Below the pieces are notes generated by a model. That model had not been told where the DNA came from and made no database searches. It worked only from the letters and a program-made list of their open reading frames with translations. A DNA stretch of 64,000 nucleotides from Rhizobiales bacterium 64-17 (GTDB taxonomy: Bacteria > Pseudomonadota > Alphaproteobacteria > Rhizobiales > Xanthobacteraceae), in contig MKWA01000001.1 of the NCBI GenBank assembly GCA_001899285.1, positions 55,243 through 119,242 of the forward strand. The letters run 5' to 3'. Below are positions 26,567 through 35,013 of this stretch, in pieces. A program made the translations under genes and the position numbers. Within the stretch, counting starts at the first letter, position 1, and every line of letters starts with the position of its first letter.

Positions 26567-27351
26567 CCGAACGCACAACGACCGAACGCGCAATGGCCGC
26601 ACACTCCGGCACCGCGCCCATCCTCGAGGTTCGTCATCTGTCGGTCAGTTTCGGTGGGTTGCGCGCGGTCGACGATGTGAGCTTTACCGTCGCCCGCAAC
26701 CGCATCACCACCGTCATCGGGCCGAATGGCGCAGGAAAATCGACGCTGTTCAATCTGATTTCCGGAGCGCTGCGGCCGCGCGCCGGGCACGTCCTGATCG
26801 AAGGCACGGATCACACGGGAGAGCCGCCGTATCGCGTTCAAGCTGCCGGGCTAGCGCGCTCGTTCCAGATCACCAATCTGTTCTTTGACTTGTCCGTTGC
26901 CGAGAACCTTCGGCAGGCCGCGCAGATCCTCGAACCACGTTCCATGATGTGGCGACCGATCGGCGCGAGCCGCGCCGCACATGCGCGCGTCGATGAGCTT
27001 CTGGAACGCTTCGGACTGACCGCCAAGGCGCAATATCCGGCCGGCAAGCTGTCGCATGGCGAACAACGCCGGCTGGAAGTCGCCGTCGCCCTCGCCTGCC
27101 GGCCGAAAGTGCTCCTGCTCGACGAGCCGACCCAGGGCATGAGCCACGGCGATACTCAGGACACCGCGGCGCTGATCACGTCACTGGCCGCCGACGTCAC
27201 GGTGCTGCTGATCGAACACGATATCGGGCTGGTGATGAGCCTGTCCGACCACGTCATCGTCATGCACCAGGGCCAGAAGCTGGCCGAAGGCGCACCCACG
27301 GATGTGCGCAACAACCCGGCCGTGCAGGCCGCCTATTTCGGACACGCCTGA
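26563..27351 (+). CDS. ABC transporter ATP-binding protein (LivG type)
   Basis: This 262-residue ATPase has Walker [10 protein letters not shown] near residue 52, C-loop [15 protein letters not shown] near 164 and Walker [17 protein letters not shown] near 185, the LivG pattern in which H replaces the usual Y of LSYG. The N-terminal 20 residues are extended and polar. It is paired with the LivF-type ATPase that starts one base after this stop. Confidence 0.94.
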   Translation: MTERTTTERAMAAHSGTAPILEVRHLSVSFGGLRAVDDVSFTVARNRITTVIGPNGAGKSTLFNLISGALRPRAGHVLIEGTDHTGEPPYRVQAAGLARSFQITNLFFDLSVAENLRQAAQILEPRSMMWRPIGASRAAHARVDELLERFGLTAKAQYPAGKLSHGEQRRLEVAVALACRPKVLLLDEPTQGMSHGDTQDTAALITSLAADVTVLLIEHDIGLVMSLSDHVIVMHQGQKLAEGAPTDVRNNPAVQAAYFGHA

Positions 27352-27352
27352 C

Positions 27353-28060
27353 ATGCTGGAGATTCAGAACCTCCACACCCATTACGGGCCGAGCCATATC
27401 ATCCAGGGCATCGACCTGACCGTGCGGGACGGCGAAGTCCTTGGCGTATTCGGCCGCAACGGTGTCGGCAAGACGACCTTGCTCAAGACCGTCGCCGGCT
27501 GGATCCAGCCGACAAACGGCCACATCCTGTTCAACAACGAGCCGATCGACGGCCAACAGCCGGATCGGATCGCCCGCCGCGGCGTCGGCTTCGTGCCGGA
27601 AGATCGCCGTATCTTTCCCGGCCTGTCGGTCGAGGAAAATCTCACGCTCGGCTTCCTGCAGGTGCCGGGCCGCTCATCGGCAGACAGCCGCGCCGCGCTC
27701 GAACGCATCTACCAGCGATTTCCACGGCTCGCGGAGCGCCGCTATCAGCATGGAACGACGCTGTCGGGCGGCGAGCAGCAGATGTTGGCGATGGCCCGCG
27801 TCATGATCGGCAAACCGAGCCTGCTGCTGGTCGACGAACCAAGCGAAGGTCTAGCGCCGATGATTGTCGCGGACCTGTTTGCGATCATCGCGGAGATGAA
27901 GGCGGCAGGCTGCGCCGTTCTGCTGGTCGAGCAGAATGTGCACCAGGCTCTTGCCGTCTGTGACCGGTTCATCGTTATCGAGCGCGGACGCATCGTCCTG
28001 AGCGGCGATGCGAAAGACAAGGAAAATTGCGACCGTCTGCTGGAGACGATCGCCGTGTAA
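27353..28060 (+). CDS. ABC transporter ATP-binding protein (LivF type)
   Basis: This 235-residue ATPase has Walker A GRNGVGKTT near residue 36, C-loop LSGGEQQM near 136 and Walker B LLLVDEPSEGLAPM near 156. It starts at ATG 27353, one base after the LivG stop; an earlier in-frame codon inside the LivG gene is rejected. It is the last component of the importer. A Bug-type receptor gene follows after 28 bases and may be cotranscribed. Confidence 0.94.
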   Translation: MLEIQNLHTHYGPSHIIQGIDLTVRDGEVLGVFGRNGVGKTTLLKTVAGWIQPTNGHILFNNEPIDGQQPDRIARRGVGFVPEDRRIFPGLSVEENLTLGFLQVPGRSSADSRAALERIYQRFPRLAERRYQHGTTLSGGEQQMLAMARVMIGKPSLLLVDEPSEGLAPMIVADLFAIIAEMKAAGCAVLLVEQNVHQALAVCDRFIVIERGRIVLSGDAKDKENCDRLLETIAV

Positions 28061-28088
28061 CAAGAAACGACTGGATGGAGGACATGCG

Positions 28089-29072
28089 ATGATGAAAATA
28101 ACAGCGCTAAAATCTCTGCTCGCTGCATCGGCGACGCTTCTCGCTATTTCTTTTAGCGGTGCGCAGGCCGATGAATATCCGAACCGGCCGATTCAAGTGA
28201 TCCTGCCATTCGCCGGCGGCAGCGCCAGCGACGTGGTAACCCGGATCATGCTCGATCGCATGGCGAAATCCATCGGCCAGTCGTTCGTCGTCGATAACCG
28301 ACCGGGTGCCGGCGGCAATACCGGCACCGCGGCTGCGACCAAGGCGGCACCGGATGGCTATACGCTGGTGATGAGCACCTCCGGACCGCTCGCCGCCAAC
28401 AAGACGCTGTTCAAGAACCTCGGCTACGAACCGGAAAAGGATTTCGCGCCAATTTCGCTGTTCGCGGTCCTGCCGAACGTGATCGTGATCAACTCCAAGC
28501 TGCCGCCGAAAACACTGACTGAATTCGTCGCTTACGCGAAGCAGCATCCGAAGGAACTCAACTACGGCTCGGTCGGCGTCGGCAGTTCGCAACACCTGGC
28601 CGGAGCCTATTTCGATCAGGTCGCGGGCGTGCAGCTGGTTCACGTCCCCTATCGCAATATCGCGCAATACACACCGGACTTCATCGCAGGAGCGGTGCCG
28701 CTCGGCTTCCAATTCCTGCCGAACGTGCTCGGTCTGCTACGGTCAGGCGAGGCGCGCGCGCTGGCGGTCACAACCCCGAAACGCATGACGGCGCTTCCCG
28801 ATGTGCCGACCGCCGCCGAAGCTGGCGTGAAAAACTACGAGACGTTCGGCTGGCTGGCGCTGTTGGCTCCCGCGGGCACACCAAAGCCGATCATCGACAA
28901 GCTCTACAAGGCACTGGCTGAGGCGATAAAAGATCCCACCGTCCAGCAGCGTTTCACCGAACAAGGCGCCGAGCCGGTCGCTCCCGGACCGGATGAATTG
29001 CAGAAATTCATCGTATCGGAAACGGCAAAATGGCGGCGTATCATCCAGACCGCCGGCATCAACCCGATGTGA
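28089..29072 (+). CDS. Bug/TctC family periplasmic solute-binding protein
   Basis: This 327-residue receptor has a signal peptide (LLAASATLLAISFSGAQA, cut before DEYPNRP). The mature part begins YPNRPIQVILPFAGGSASDVVTRIM and contains NRPGAGGNTGTAAATKAAPDG (cited as two separate hallmarks: PNRPIQVILPFAGGSASD and RPGAGGNTGTAAATKAAPDG). Bug receptors deliver carboxylates or aromatic acids to TctAB transporters or act as sensors. No tctA/tctB is near, so it is an orphan, as most Bug genes are. Its GGAGGA Shine-Dalgarno fits either of two adjacent ATGs (28089 or 28092). Confidence 0.93.
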   Translation: MMKITALKSLLAASATLLAISFSGAQADEYPNRPIQVILPFAGGSASDVVTRIMLDRMAKSIGQSFVVDNRPGAGGNTGTAAATKAAPDGYTLVMSTSGPLAANKTLFKNLGYEPEKDFAPISLFAVLPNVIVINSKLPPKTLTEFVAYAKQHPKELNYGSVGVGSSQHLAGAYFDQVAGVQLVHVPYRNIAQYTPDFIAGAVPLGFQFLPNVLGLLRSGEARALAVTTPKRMTALPDVPTAAEAGVKNYETFGWLALLAPAGTPKPIIDKLYKALAEAIKDPTVQQRFTEQGAEPVAPGPDELQKFIVSETAKWRRIIQTAGINPM

Positions 29073-29103
29073 CGCCGAGCCGGACAGGACGATAACGAAC
29101 GCT

Positions 29104-30291
29104 ATGACTATTGACGAAAGAGTGCTGATCGCAGGCGCCGGGCCGGTTGGCCTCACGGCCGCCGCGGCGCTGGTGCGTCGCGGCGTCCCCGTGACGATCA
29201 TGGAAGCTGGCGCCGATCTCAGCCGAGAATCCCGTGCGTCGACGTTTCATCCGCCGACGCTCGACATGCTTGAAGACCTCGGTGTCGCGCAATCCTTGAT
29301 CGAACAGGGATTGAAGGCGCCCTGCTTTCAATACCGGTCGACGCAATATGGGTTGATGGGCCATTTCGATTTTTCCGAAATCGCGGATTCGACGCACCAC
29401 CCTTTTCGACTGCAATGTGAGCAATCAAAGCTGACGAGGCTTCTTTTAGACCGGCTGGCGGGCGATCCTCACTTCGACATCGTCTTTTCGAGCCCTGTCC
29501 GCGAGGTGGCGCAGAACGCGGACGGCGTCACAGTAACCGTGGAACACGACAGCGGCCCACGCCGATTGACCGGCCGATGGCTAATCGGCGCCGACGGTGC
29601 CCGTAGCGACGTGCGCCGGGCGCTCGGCACGACATTTGAAGGATTCACATGGCCGGAACGCTTCCTCGTGGTGAGTACCCCGTTCGATTTCCACCAGGCG
29701 ATCCCCGACCTCGTGTCGGTGAGCTATGTCGCAAGCCCGGAGCGCTGGCATTTTCTGCTGCAGATTCCGGGCTTGTGGCGCGTCATGTTTCCGGTGTTTG
29801 CGGACGAGAGCGACGAGCGCGCGCTATCGGAGGATTTCGCACAATCCCTGATGGCGCGGGTGGTTCCCGGCATTTCCCACTACACGATCGCCCATACGAC
29901 GCTATACCGCGTTCATCAGCGTGTCGCCGCCAGCTTCCGGTCCGGGCGCGCGTTTCTCGCAGGAGATGCCGCGCACATCAATAATCCGCTCGGCGGCATG
30001 GGCATGAACGGGGGAATTCATGACGCGATCAATCTGACGACGCGCCTTGCCGAAGTATGGCATGGCCGGAAAGCGGGCAGCGAACTTGATCGGTTCGACA
30101 AGCAACGGCGGCTGGTGACCAAGGAATACGTTGAAAAGCAATCGATCCAGAACAAGAAGAATTTGGAAACGCCGGATCCCGACTTTCGCGATCAGCTTGC
30201 GCAGATCGGAGCGGATCGCGAGAAGACCCGAAACTTCCTCCTCACGGTCTCCATGATCAACAGCCTGAAACGGGCCGAACAACTCGGCTGA
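29104..30291 (+). CDS. FAD-dependent aromatic monooxygenase (PHBH/UbiH family)
   Basis: This 395-residue class A flavoprotein monooxygenase has the Rossmann motif VLIAGAGPVGLTAAAAL at residues 7-23, the NAD(P)H/FAD motif GRWLIGADGARSDVRRALG near 160-178 and the second FAD motif GRAFLAGDAAHINNPLGGMG near 282-301. It normally hydroxylates an aromatic ring using NAD(P)H and O2. It starts 31 bases after the Bug gene and is the last plus-strand gene of the aromatic cluster, followed by a convergent hairpin. It may feed the ligase pathway or process its product. Confidence 0.91.
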   Translation: MTIDERVLIAGAGPVGLTAAAALVRRGVPVTIMEAGADLSRESRASTFHPPTLDMLEDLGVAQSLIEQGLKAPCFQYRSTQYGLMGHFDFSEIADSTHHPFRLQCEQSKLTRLLLDRLAGDPHFDIVFSSPVREVAQNADGVTVTVEHDSGPRRLTGRWLIGADGARSDVRRALGTTFEGFTWPERFLVVSTPFDFHQAIPDLVSVSYVASPERWHFLLQIPGLWRVMFPVFADESDERALSEDFAQSLMARVVPGISHYTIAHTTLYRVHQRVAASFRSGRAFLAGDAAHINNPLGGMGMNGGIHDAINLTTRLAEVWHGRKAGSELDRFDKQRRLVTKEYVEKQSIQNKKNLETPDPDFRDQLAQIGADREKTRNFLLTVSMINSLKRAEQLG

Positions 30292-30315
30292 CGCCCCATT
30301 TCGCGGTCATGCGGG

Positions 30316-30349
30316 CCAGCATACGACGTCCAGAGCCGGCGTATGCTGG
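30316..30349. terminator. Hairpin between convergent monooxygenase and hutX genes
   Basis: CCAGCATACG at 30316-30325 and CGTATGCTGG at 30340-30349 form a perfect 10-base inverted repeat with a 14-base loop. It lies in the 89-base gap between convergent genes and could terminate transcription from both sides. A T-run is absent on either strand, so any termination is probably not purely intrinsic. Confidence 0.5.
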
Positions 30350-30380
30350 TCAAGAGAGCGTCTCAATCTGCTGTGATCTG

Positions 30381-30887
30381 TCAGCTCGTCTTGCAAAGGC
30401 GCTCGCGCAGCTTCGCGAAAGCGGCAAGCTGATCGGGTTTCATGTTGCGGGCCTCATCACGGCCGACGAACACCTTGAACATGATGCCACCATCAACGTT
30501 CAGGAACGCAACGAAAGCCGACGAGCGCCCCATGAACGACCGCTCTACGAAAGCGACGCCGCCACAGCGCTCGTGACGCAGGTGGCCGTGCAACGCCCCG
30601 CCGCCCGGCACATTATAATAGCCGCGCCCGACCTCACCCGGCGGAACCCGCCCGCTCGCTTCGAAGATACCGTCATCAGTGTGGACGATGAACGTCACAT
30701 CGCCCCATGAGCCGATATCGACCATGGCCTCGACGAAAGCGCCGCCAGGGCCGATCGCCCACATCTCTGCCGGCAAAGCCTCGATCACCTGGCGCGGTGT
30801 CACGCCGTGGGTTTTGACTGCCTCTTCAATGACGACGCCCGGATTCTCCGCCAGCGCACGCGCTAGCGTCCCCTCGACCTGCGTCAT
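30381..30887 (-). CDS. hutX: Heme utilization cytosolic carrier HutX-like protein
   Basis: This 168-residue protein has the HutX/HugX pattern: VIEALPAEMWAIGPGG near residues 35-50, a MVDIGSWGDVTFIVHT segment near 57, and FLNVDGGIMFKVFVGRD near 135-151. HutX-type proteins bind heme in the cytosol and hand it to a heme-degrading enzyme. The ATG at 30887 follows the stop of the hmuQ-type gene by two bases, so the two are coupled. Together with hmuR upstream on the same strand they form the intracellular end of heme uptake. Confidence 0.87.
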   Translation of the reverse strand: MTQVEGTLARALAENPGVVIEEAVKTHGVTPRQVIEALPAEMWAIGPGGAFVEAMVDIGSWGDVTFIVHTDDGIFEASGRVPPGEVGRGYYNVPGGGALHGHLRHERCGGVAFVERSFMGRSSAFVAFLNVDGGIMFKVFVGRDEARNMKPDQLAAFAKLRERLCKTS

Positions 30888-30889
30888 CG

Positions 30890-31222
30890 TCAGGCCGCCT
30901 TGGTATTCGTCTGCGTCTGCAGAACGGAGAACCCCTCGAATTGCGGGTGCCCAAGGTAGAGCGAGCCGGTCGACTGGTTGCCGGCGCGGGCGTGCGAGGT
31001 GCGGAACTCGTCGGATTTCGTCCAGGCGATGAAATCGGCTTCCGTGCGCCACACGGTATGGGTGGCATAGAGCGTGTGGTCGTCCGCCGCCGGCCCCTTC
31101 AGCAGATGAAATTCCACAAATCCGGCCATCCGGTCGAGAAAGGTTTCCCGGTTCGCCCAAACGGTCTCGAAGGCGGATTCGGACCCTTTCGTTACCTTGA
31201 AGCGATTCATCGCGATATACAT
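30890..31222 (-). CDS. hmuQ: IsdG-like heme-degrading monooxygenase (HmuQ/HmuD type, ABM fold)
   Basis: This 110-residue antibiotic-biosynthesis-monooxygenase-fold protein has the IsdG-like layout: MYIAMNRFKVTKGSE at the N-terminus, then an asparagine-containing first strand, GFVEFHLLKG near 36, HTVWRTEADFIAWTKS near 56-71 and a histidine near 77 (TSHARAG) that would be the heme ligand. Bradyrhizobium HmuQ and HmuD are characterised relatives that open the heme ring to release iron. GGAGACAATAA before the ATG provides a good Shine-Dalgarno. It is coupled to hutX. Confidence 0.87.
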   Translation of the reverse strand: MYIAMNRFKVTKGSESAFETVWANRETFLDRMAGFVEFHLLKGPAADDHTLYATHTVWRTEADFIAWTKSDEFRTSHARAGNQSTGSLYLGHPQFEGFSVLQTQTNTKAA

Positions 31223-31310
31223 TTATTGTCTCCTTGGCTGGCACATGCTGGCGTACGTTCTCGCACATCGACGGCAATCACGTGATGCGTTGATGTGTCG
31301 ATCAGATGAT

Positions 31311-31346
31311 CGCGTGTGGTCGCGGAAACCCCCGCGACCACGCGCG
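31311..31346 (-). terminator. Strong hairpin just downstream of hmuR
   Basis: GTGGTCGCGG at 31316-31325 pairs perfectly with CCGCGACCAC at 31332-31341. The stem extends outward by four more pairs plus one G-T wobble, to about 15 pairs with a six-base loop. It starts six bases after the hmuR stop on the minus strand. There is no T-run, so it may act as an RNA-stabilising or attenuating structure between hmuR and hmuQ-hutX rather than a full stop. Confidence 0.5.
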
Positions 31347-31351
31347 GCATT

Positions 31352-33615
31352 TCAGGTCGGCCCGAAATGGACCTTCACTCCTCCCTTGAACACGATCCCG
31401 GCGCCGGCGCTCGCCCACAGCGCATCGTTCTGGCTTTCACCGTCCGTTGCACTGCGCGGAACCGCGTAAGGCCGATAGTACTGGTTGAAGATATTCTCGA
31501 CCGAAAAGCCGACGGTTACGTTCGGTGACGGCTTCGCCGACAGATAGAAGTTGACGAGATTGTAGGACGTCCCGGCAAATAGTTCACCGGAATATCGTTG
31601 TTGCTCTTGATCGCCGCCCACATCAGCGACAGCACGACCTTGTTGTCGAACAAGCGAACGCCGGCGGTGGTGGTGATCTTCTGCGGCGGAATGCTGTAAA
31701 GACCGATGCCGGTCTGCATGTTTTTGCCCTTCTGGATCGTCGCCGACAGGCCGACAAACCAGGGACCGGCATCATAGGCGGTTTCCGCCTCGAAGCCTTC
31801 GATCCGCGCCCGCGCGCTGTTTTGATACTGATAGAACTTGCTCGCGGTCATGCCGGGGATCGGATAGCCGGGATTGTCGACAGCCTGCGGTGCCGAGGTC
31901 ACCAGATCGATGTAGTCATAAACATCGTTGCGGAAGACATTGAACTTGCCGCGCAGGCTGTCGCCGGACGTAAACAGATCGTTCTTCTTGAGGTTCAAAC
32001 CGATTTCCTTGTTCTTGCCGACCTCCGGCCGCAGATTGGGATTGGGCAGGAAGCAGAAGGTCGAATAAACGCCCGCTGGCTGATCGGCGCACTGGAAGAA
32101 GGAGTCGAAGGCCGTCGCCGACGCATGCGCGCCGGTCACCAGCGTTTCCGTCGTCGAGGGCGCGCGATAGCCTTCCGCATAGCTGACATAGGGCGTCACA
32201 ACCGCGGTCGGCAGCAATCCAACCGTGATCTTCGGCGAGAACCGCGAGCCGGTCGTGCCGCCGGCGTTCGAGGTCAGCTCATAGCTGTCGTAACGGATGG
32301 CGCTGACGATCTCGAGCAGCGACGTATAATTCGCCTTGTACTGGAAGAAACCACCCCACACGGTCCGCTTTCCGGACGGCGTTGTGGTGTCGGACGTTCC
32401 CGCCAGATCGAAGCTGTTCACCTTGTCCTGGAAGCCATCGACACCGTAAGTAAAGGCATGACGCCAGTCGCCCGTCTCCGCGCGCGAGGTGTTGTGAATA
32501 TCGAATCCGAGCGTGTTGATGTTGTAGCTGCGCGTGCTTCCGATGCAGCCGGAGATATTGTTGCCGGGCGCGACGCCCACACAATTACCAAACGACGATC
32601 CGCTGGTATGCCCGATCTTGCGCTGATCGTTCTCGGTCCGGTTCCAGTAGACCTTCGCATCCCAGTCGAACAGCTTGTCGTCCGGCCGCGCATAGGTCCA
32701 TCCCAGCGTCGTCATGTAGTTTTTGACGTTGGTCGCGTAGATCGAGGTACCGGTGACATTGTTATTGAGAACGTTCGGATCTGCCAAAGTGCGCCGCGGT
32801 TGGCCGATGTTGAACAGGTTTTCCTGGAAAATACCGCCGAGCTTTATTTCGTGGCCGTCGGCCGGACGCACCGTCAGCTTGGCAATGCCGCTTGACGCCT
32901 TGTTCCAGGTGTTGGCGACCGTGTAGCCAGTGCCGTCCTTGTAGTTGTCCTGCGTCGAATAGGTGCCGCCGGCAAACAGGTCGACGTTCGGATTGACGCG
33001 TACGCCGCCGAACACCGACTGCATGGCCCGGGCGGAGTTGCTGCCGAACACCGTGTGAGAATCGACACCCCAGGTCTCGCCCGGACGAACGACGTCGTTG
33101 ATATCCTTGGTGCGGAACGAGGCCACACCGCCGATCGCGCCGGAGCCGTAGATGTTCGCGGTCGGGCCGCGCACTATATCGACGCCGCTCAGCAACTCCG
33201 GATTGAAGAAGAAAGAGCCGTTGGCGAAATGGCCGGTTCGCTGGTAGTTCTGCCGCGCGCCATCAACGATCACCGCGACGCGCCCGAAATCCTGCAGGCC
33301 CCGGATATTGATCGCCGTCGACGGGTCGTCACCGCGATCCTGCATCCACACGCCGGGGATGCCATAGAGCAGATCGGAAATTCGCGACGGCATCCGCGTC
33401 GATAGCGTCTCGCTGTCGATCACGCTGACCGGCGCGAGCGCATCGCTGGCCCGCTCCTCGGTTTTGCTCGACACCACCGTTACCGCGTCGAGCACCTGCA
33501 CCGGCGCTGCGTTTTGCGCGGACGCGGGCTGCGACAGAGCAAACGCGGAAACACCACCCACGGACAGTGCGATAGCAAAAGTCTTTACGCGCCGACGACG
33601 CGACCTGCGCTTCAT
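31352..33615 (-). pseudogene. hmuR: TonB-dependent outer-membrane heme receptor HmuR, interrupted by a one-base frameshift near the C-terminus
   Basis: The gene would encode about 754 residues: an Arg-rich signal peptide (MKRRSRRRR start, cut after PASAQ), plug domain at about 35-160 (PGVWMQDRGDDPSTAINIRG) and a 22-strand barrel. Heme-receptor hallmarks YAEGYRAPST and FLPNPNLRPEVGKN, with a histidine between them (GAHASAT), are present. At 31571-31573 the frame breaks: reading ends 58 bases later, while the expected tail (SYNLVNFYL, then SVENIFNQYYRPYA, ending GGVKVHFGPT) continues in another frame. The total length 2264 is one base short of a multiple of three, consistent with loss of one G from a run (CCGGGG to CCGGG). 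Either a true mutation or a sequencing error. Confidence 0.85.
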
Positions 33616-33841
33616 GAAACGCCCCCGATCTTCCAGATTTGTTTTTTGTCTGGCTGGCGGGCGGAAGCGTTGACGCAACGGCTAGCTGGCTCATGCTTGG
33701 TACATAACGGCTTATTGACGATTAAAACAAGTGTTGCGCCAGTTATTCAAAAGACATAAGCAATAAAAGAAACGATTTCTCAGTTTTTAAATCCTCTAAA
33801 CTAAGATTTCGTATCTTATAATCTGTCTAAACTAAGTAATT
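33616..33841. promoter_or_regulatory. Divergent hmuR / hmuPTUV promoter region with 31-base-spaced direct repeats
   Basis: This is the most AT-rich stretch of the heme locus. TCTAAACTAAG occurs twice as an exact 11-base direct repeat, at 33795-33805 and 33826-33836, with start-to-start spacing of 31 bases (about three helical turns). The second copy ends five bases before the hmuP ATG at 33842. In Bradyrhizobium japonicum the hmuR-hmuT intergenic region carries the iron control element bound by Irr; these repeats are a plausible counterpart, though that is inference. Confidence 0.6.
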
Positions 33842-34090
33842 ATGACAGATTTTCACATTAAATACTTTGCTTTGGCAACGATGACGGCGGAAAAAGACAA
33901 AGATCAAAGCAACCTTTCTTTCAGCGACGGCAAGAACAGTCCGGCGCGGAAGCGGCTTGTTACTGTCGTCGACGACAAACTCGACAGTCGAGACCTGTTT
34001 TCCGGCGCACGCGAGCTCACCATCGCGCACGGCAGCGATGTTTATCGCCTGCGGCTGACGTCTCAGAACAAACTCATCCTGACCAAATGA
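33842..34090 (+). CDS. hmuP: Hemin uptake protein HemP/HmuP
   Basis: This 82-residue small protein has the HemP family core in its second half: DSRDLFSGARELTIAHG, then VYRLRLTSQNKLILTK at the C-terminus. The family is about 60-80 residues long; HmuP in Bradyrhizobium is reported as a co-activator needed for hmuR expression. The start may instead be the ATG at 33881, since neither candidate has a clear Shine-Dalgarno. Its stop overlaps the hmuT start by four bases. Confidence 0.88.
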   Translation: MTDFHIKYFALATMTAEKDKDQSNLSFSDGKNSPARKRLVTVVDDKLDSRDLFSGARELTIAHGSDVYRLRLTSQNKLILTK

Positions 34091-35013
34091 GCAGAATCGC
34101 TCCTCTTCTCCTGTCCACATGGCTCGCGCTCACAAGCGCGACCGCAGCGATCACAGCAAGTCATGCGGCCGATGCCGCCCGCTACGATACGTCGCGGATC
34201 GTTTCGGTCGGCGGCGCGGTCACCGAGATTCTCTATGCGCTTGGTCTGCAAAAGCAGATCGTTGCGGTCGACTCGACCAGCCTGTTTCCGCGCGACGTGC
34301 TCAAGGAAAAAACGAACGTCGGCTATCTCAGACAACTGTCGCCTGAAGGCGTTCTCGGCCTCAATCCGACCATGATCATCGCCGCCGAGGGAGCGGGACC
34401 GAAAGAAACCATCGAGGTGATCGAGCAGGCATCGATCCCGTTCGTGCATATTCCGGATCATTTCAGCGGCGACGGTATCGTCGAGAAAATCCGCCTGATC
34501 GCGACCACGACCGGGCGCAACGCAACCGGTGACTGCCTCGCCAGTCAGGTGCAACGTGATCTGGATCGTCTCAGCGCGTTGCGCCGGCAGATCGGCGCGC
34601 CCGCGCGCGTTCTCTTTATCCTGTCGTTCGTCAACGGTCGCGCCATGGTCGCCGGTTCCGACACCGCCGCCGACGGCATCATCAAGCTCGCCGGCGGCGT
34701 CAACGCGATGGCGGGATTCAGGGGTTACAAGCCGGTGTCCGACGAGGCGATCCTCGCGGCGCAACCGGACACGGTGCTGACCATGCAGCGGCCGGATCAG
34801 GCACTCACCGCCGATGACGTGCTGCGGCATCCCGCCTTTGCGCAGACGCGCGCGGCGCGGCGCAAATCCTTCCTGTCCTTCGACGGGCTCTATCTGCTCG
34901 GCTTCGGTCCGCGCACCGCGAGCGCCGCCCACGATCTTGCGCTGGCGCTCTATCCTACCCTGTCCAAGGATGCGCCTGAGCCGCCAGCCGTCTCTTCCTC
35001 CTGTCTGCAATGA
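34087..35013 (+). CDS. hmuT: Periplasmic hemin-binding protein HmuT
   Basis: This 308-residue receptor of the cobalamin/heme (cluster A-II) type has a signal peptide (LLLSTWLALTSATAAITASHA). The mature part has RIVSVGGAVTEILYALGLQ near residue 36, NPTMIIAAEGAG near 94 and FLSFDGLYLLGFGPRTA near 263. It receives heme from the outer-membrane receptor and presents it to HmuU. It is coupled by overlapping ATGA signals to both hmuP and hmuU. Confidence 0.92.
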   Translation: MSRIAPLLLSTWLALTSATAAITASHAADAARYDTSRIVSVGGAVTEILYALGLQKQIVAVDSTSLFPRDVLKEKTNVGYLRQLSPEGVLGLNPTMIIAAEGAGPKETIEVIEQASIPFVHIPDHFSGDGIVEKIRLIATTTGRNATGDCLASQVQRDLDRLSALRRQIGAPARVLFILSFVNGRAMVAGSDTAADGIIKLAGGVNAMAGFRGYKPVSDEAILAAQPDTVLTMQRPDQALTADDVLRHPAFAQTRAARRKSFLSFDGLYLLGFGPRTASAAHDLALALYPTLSKDAPEPPAVSSSCLQ

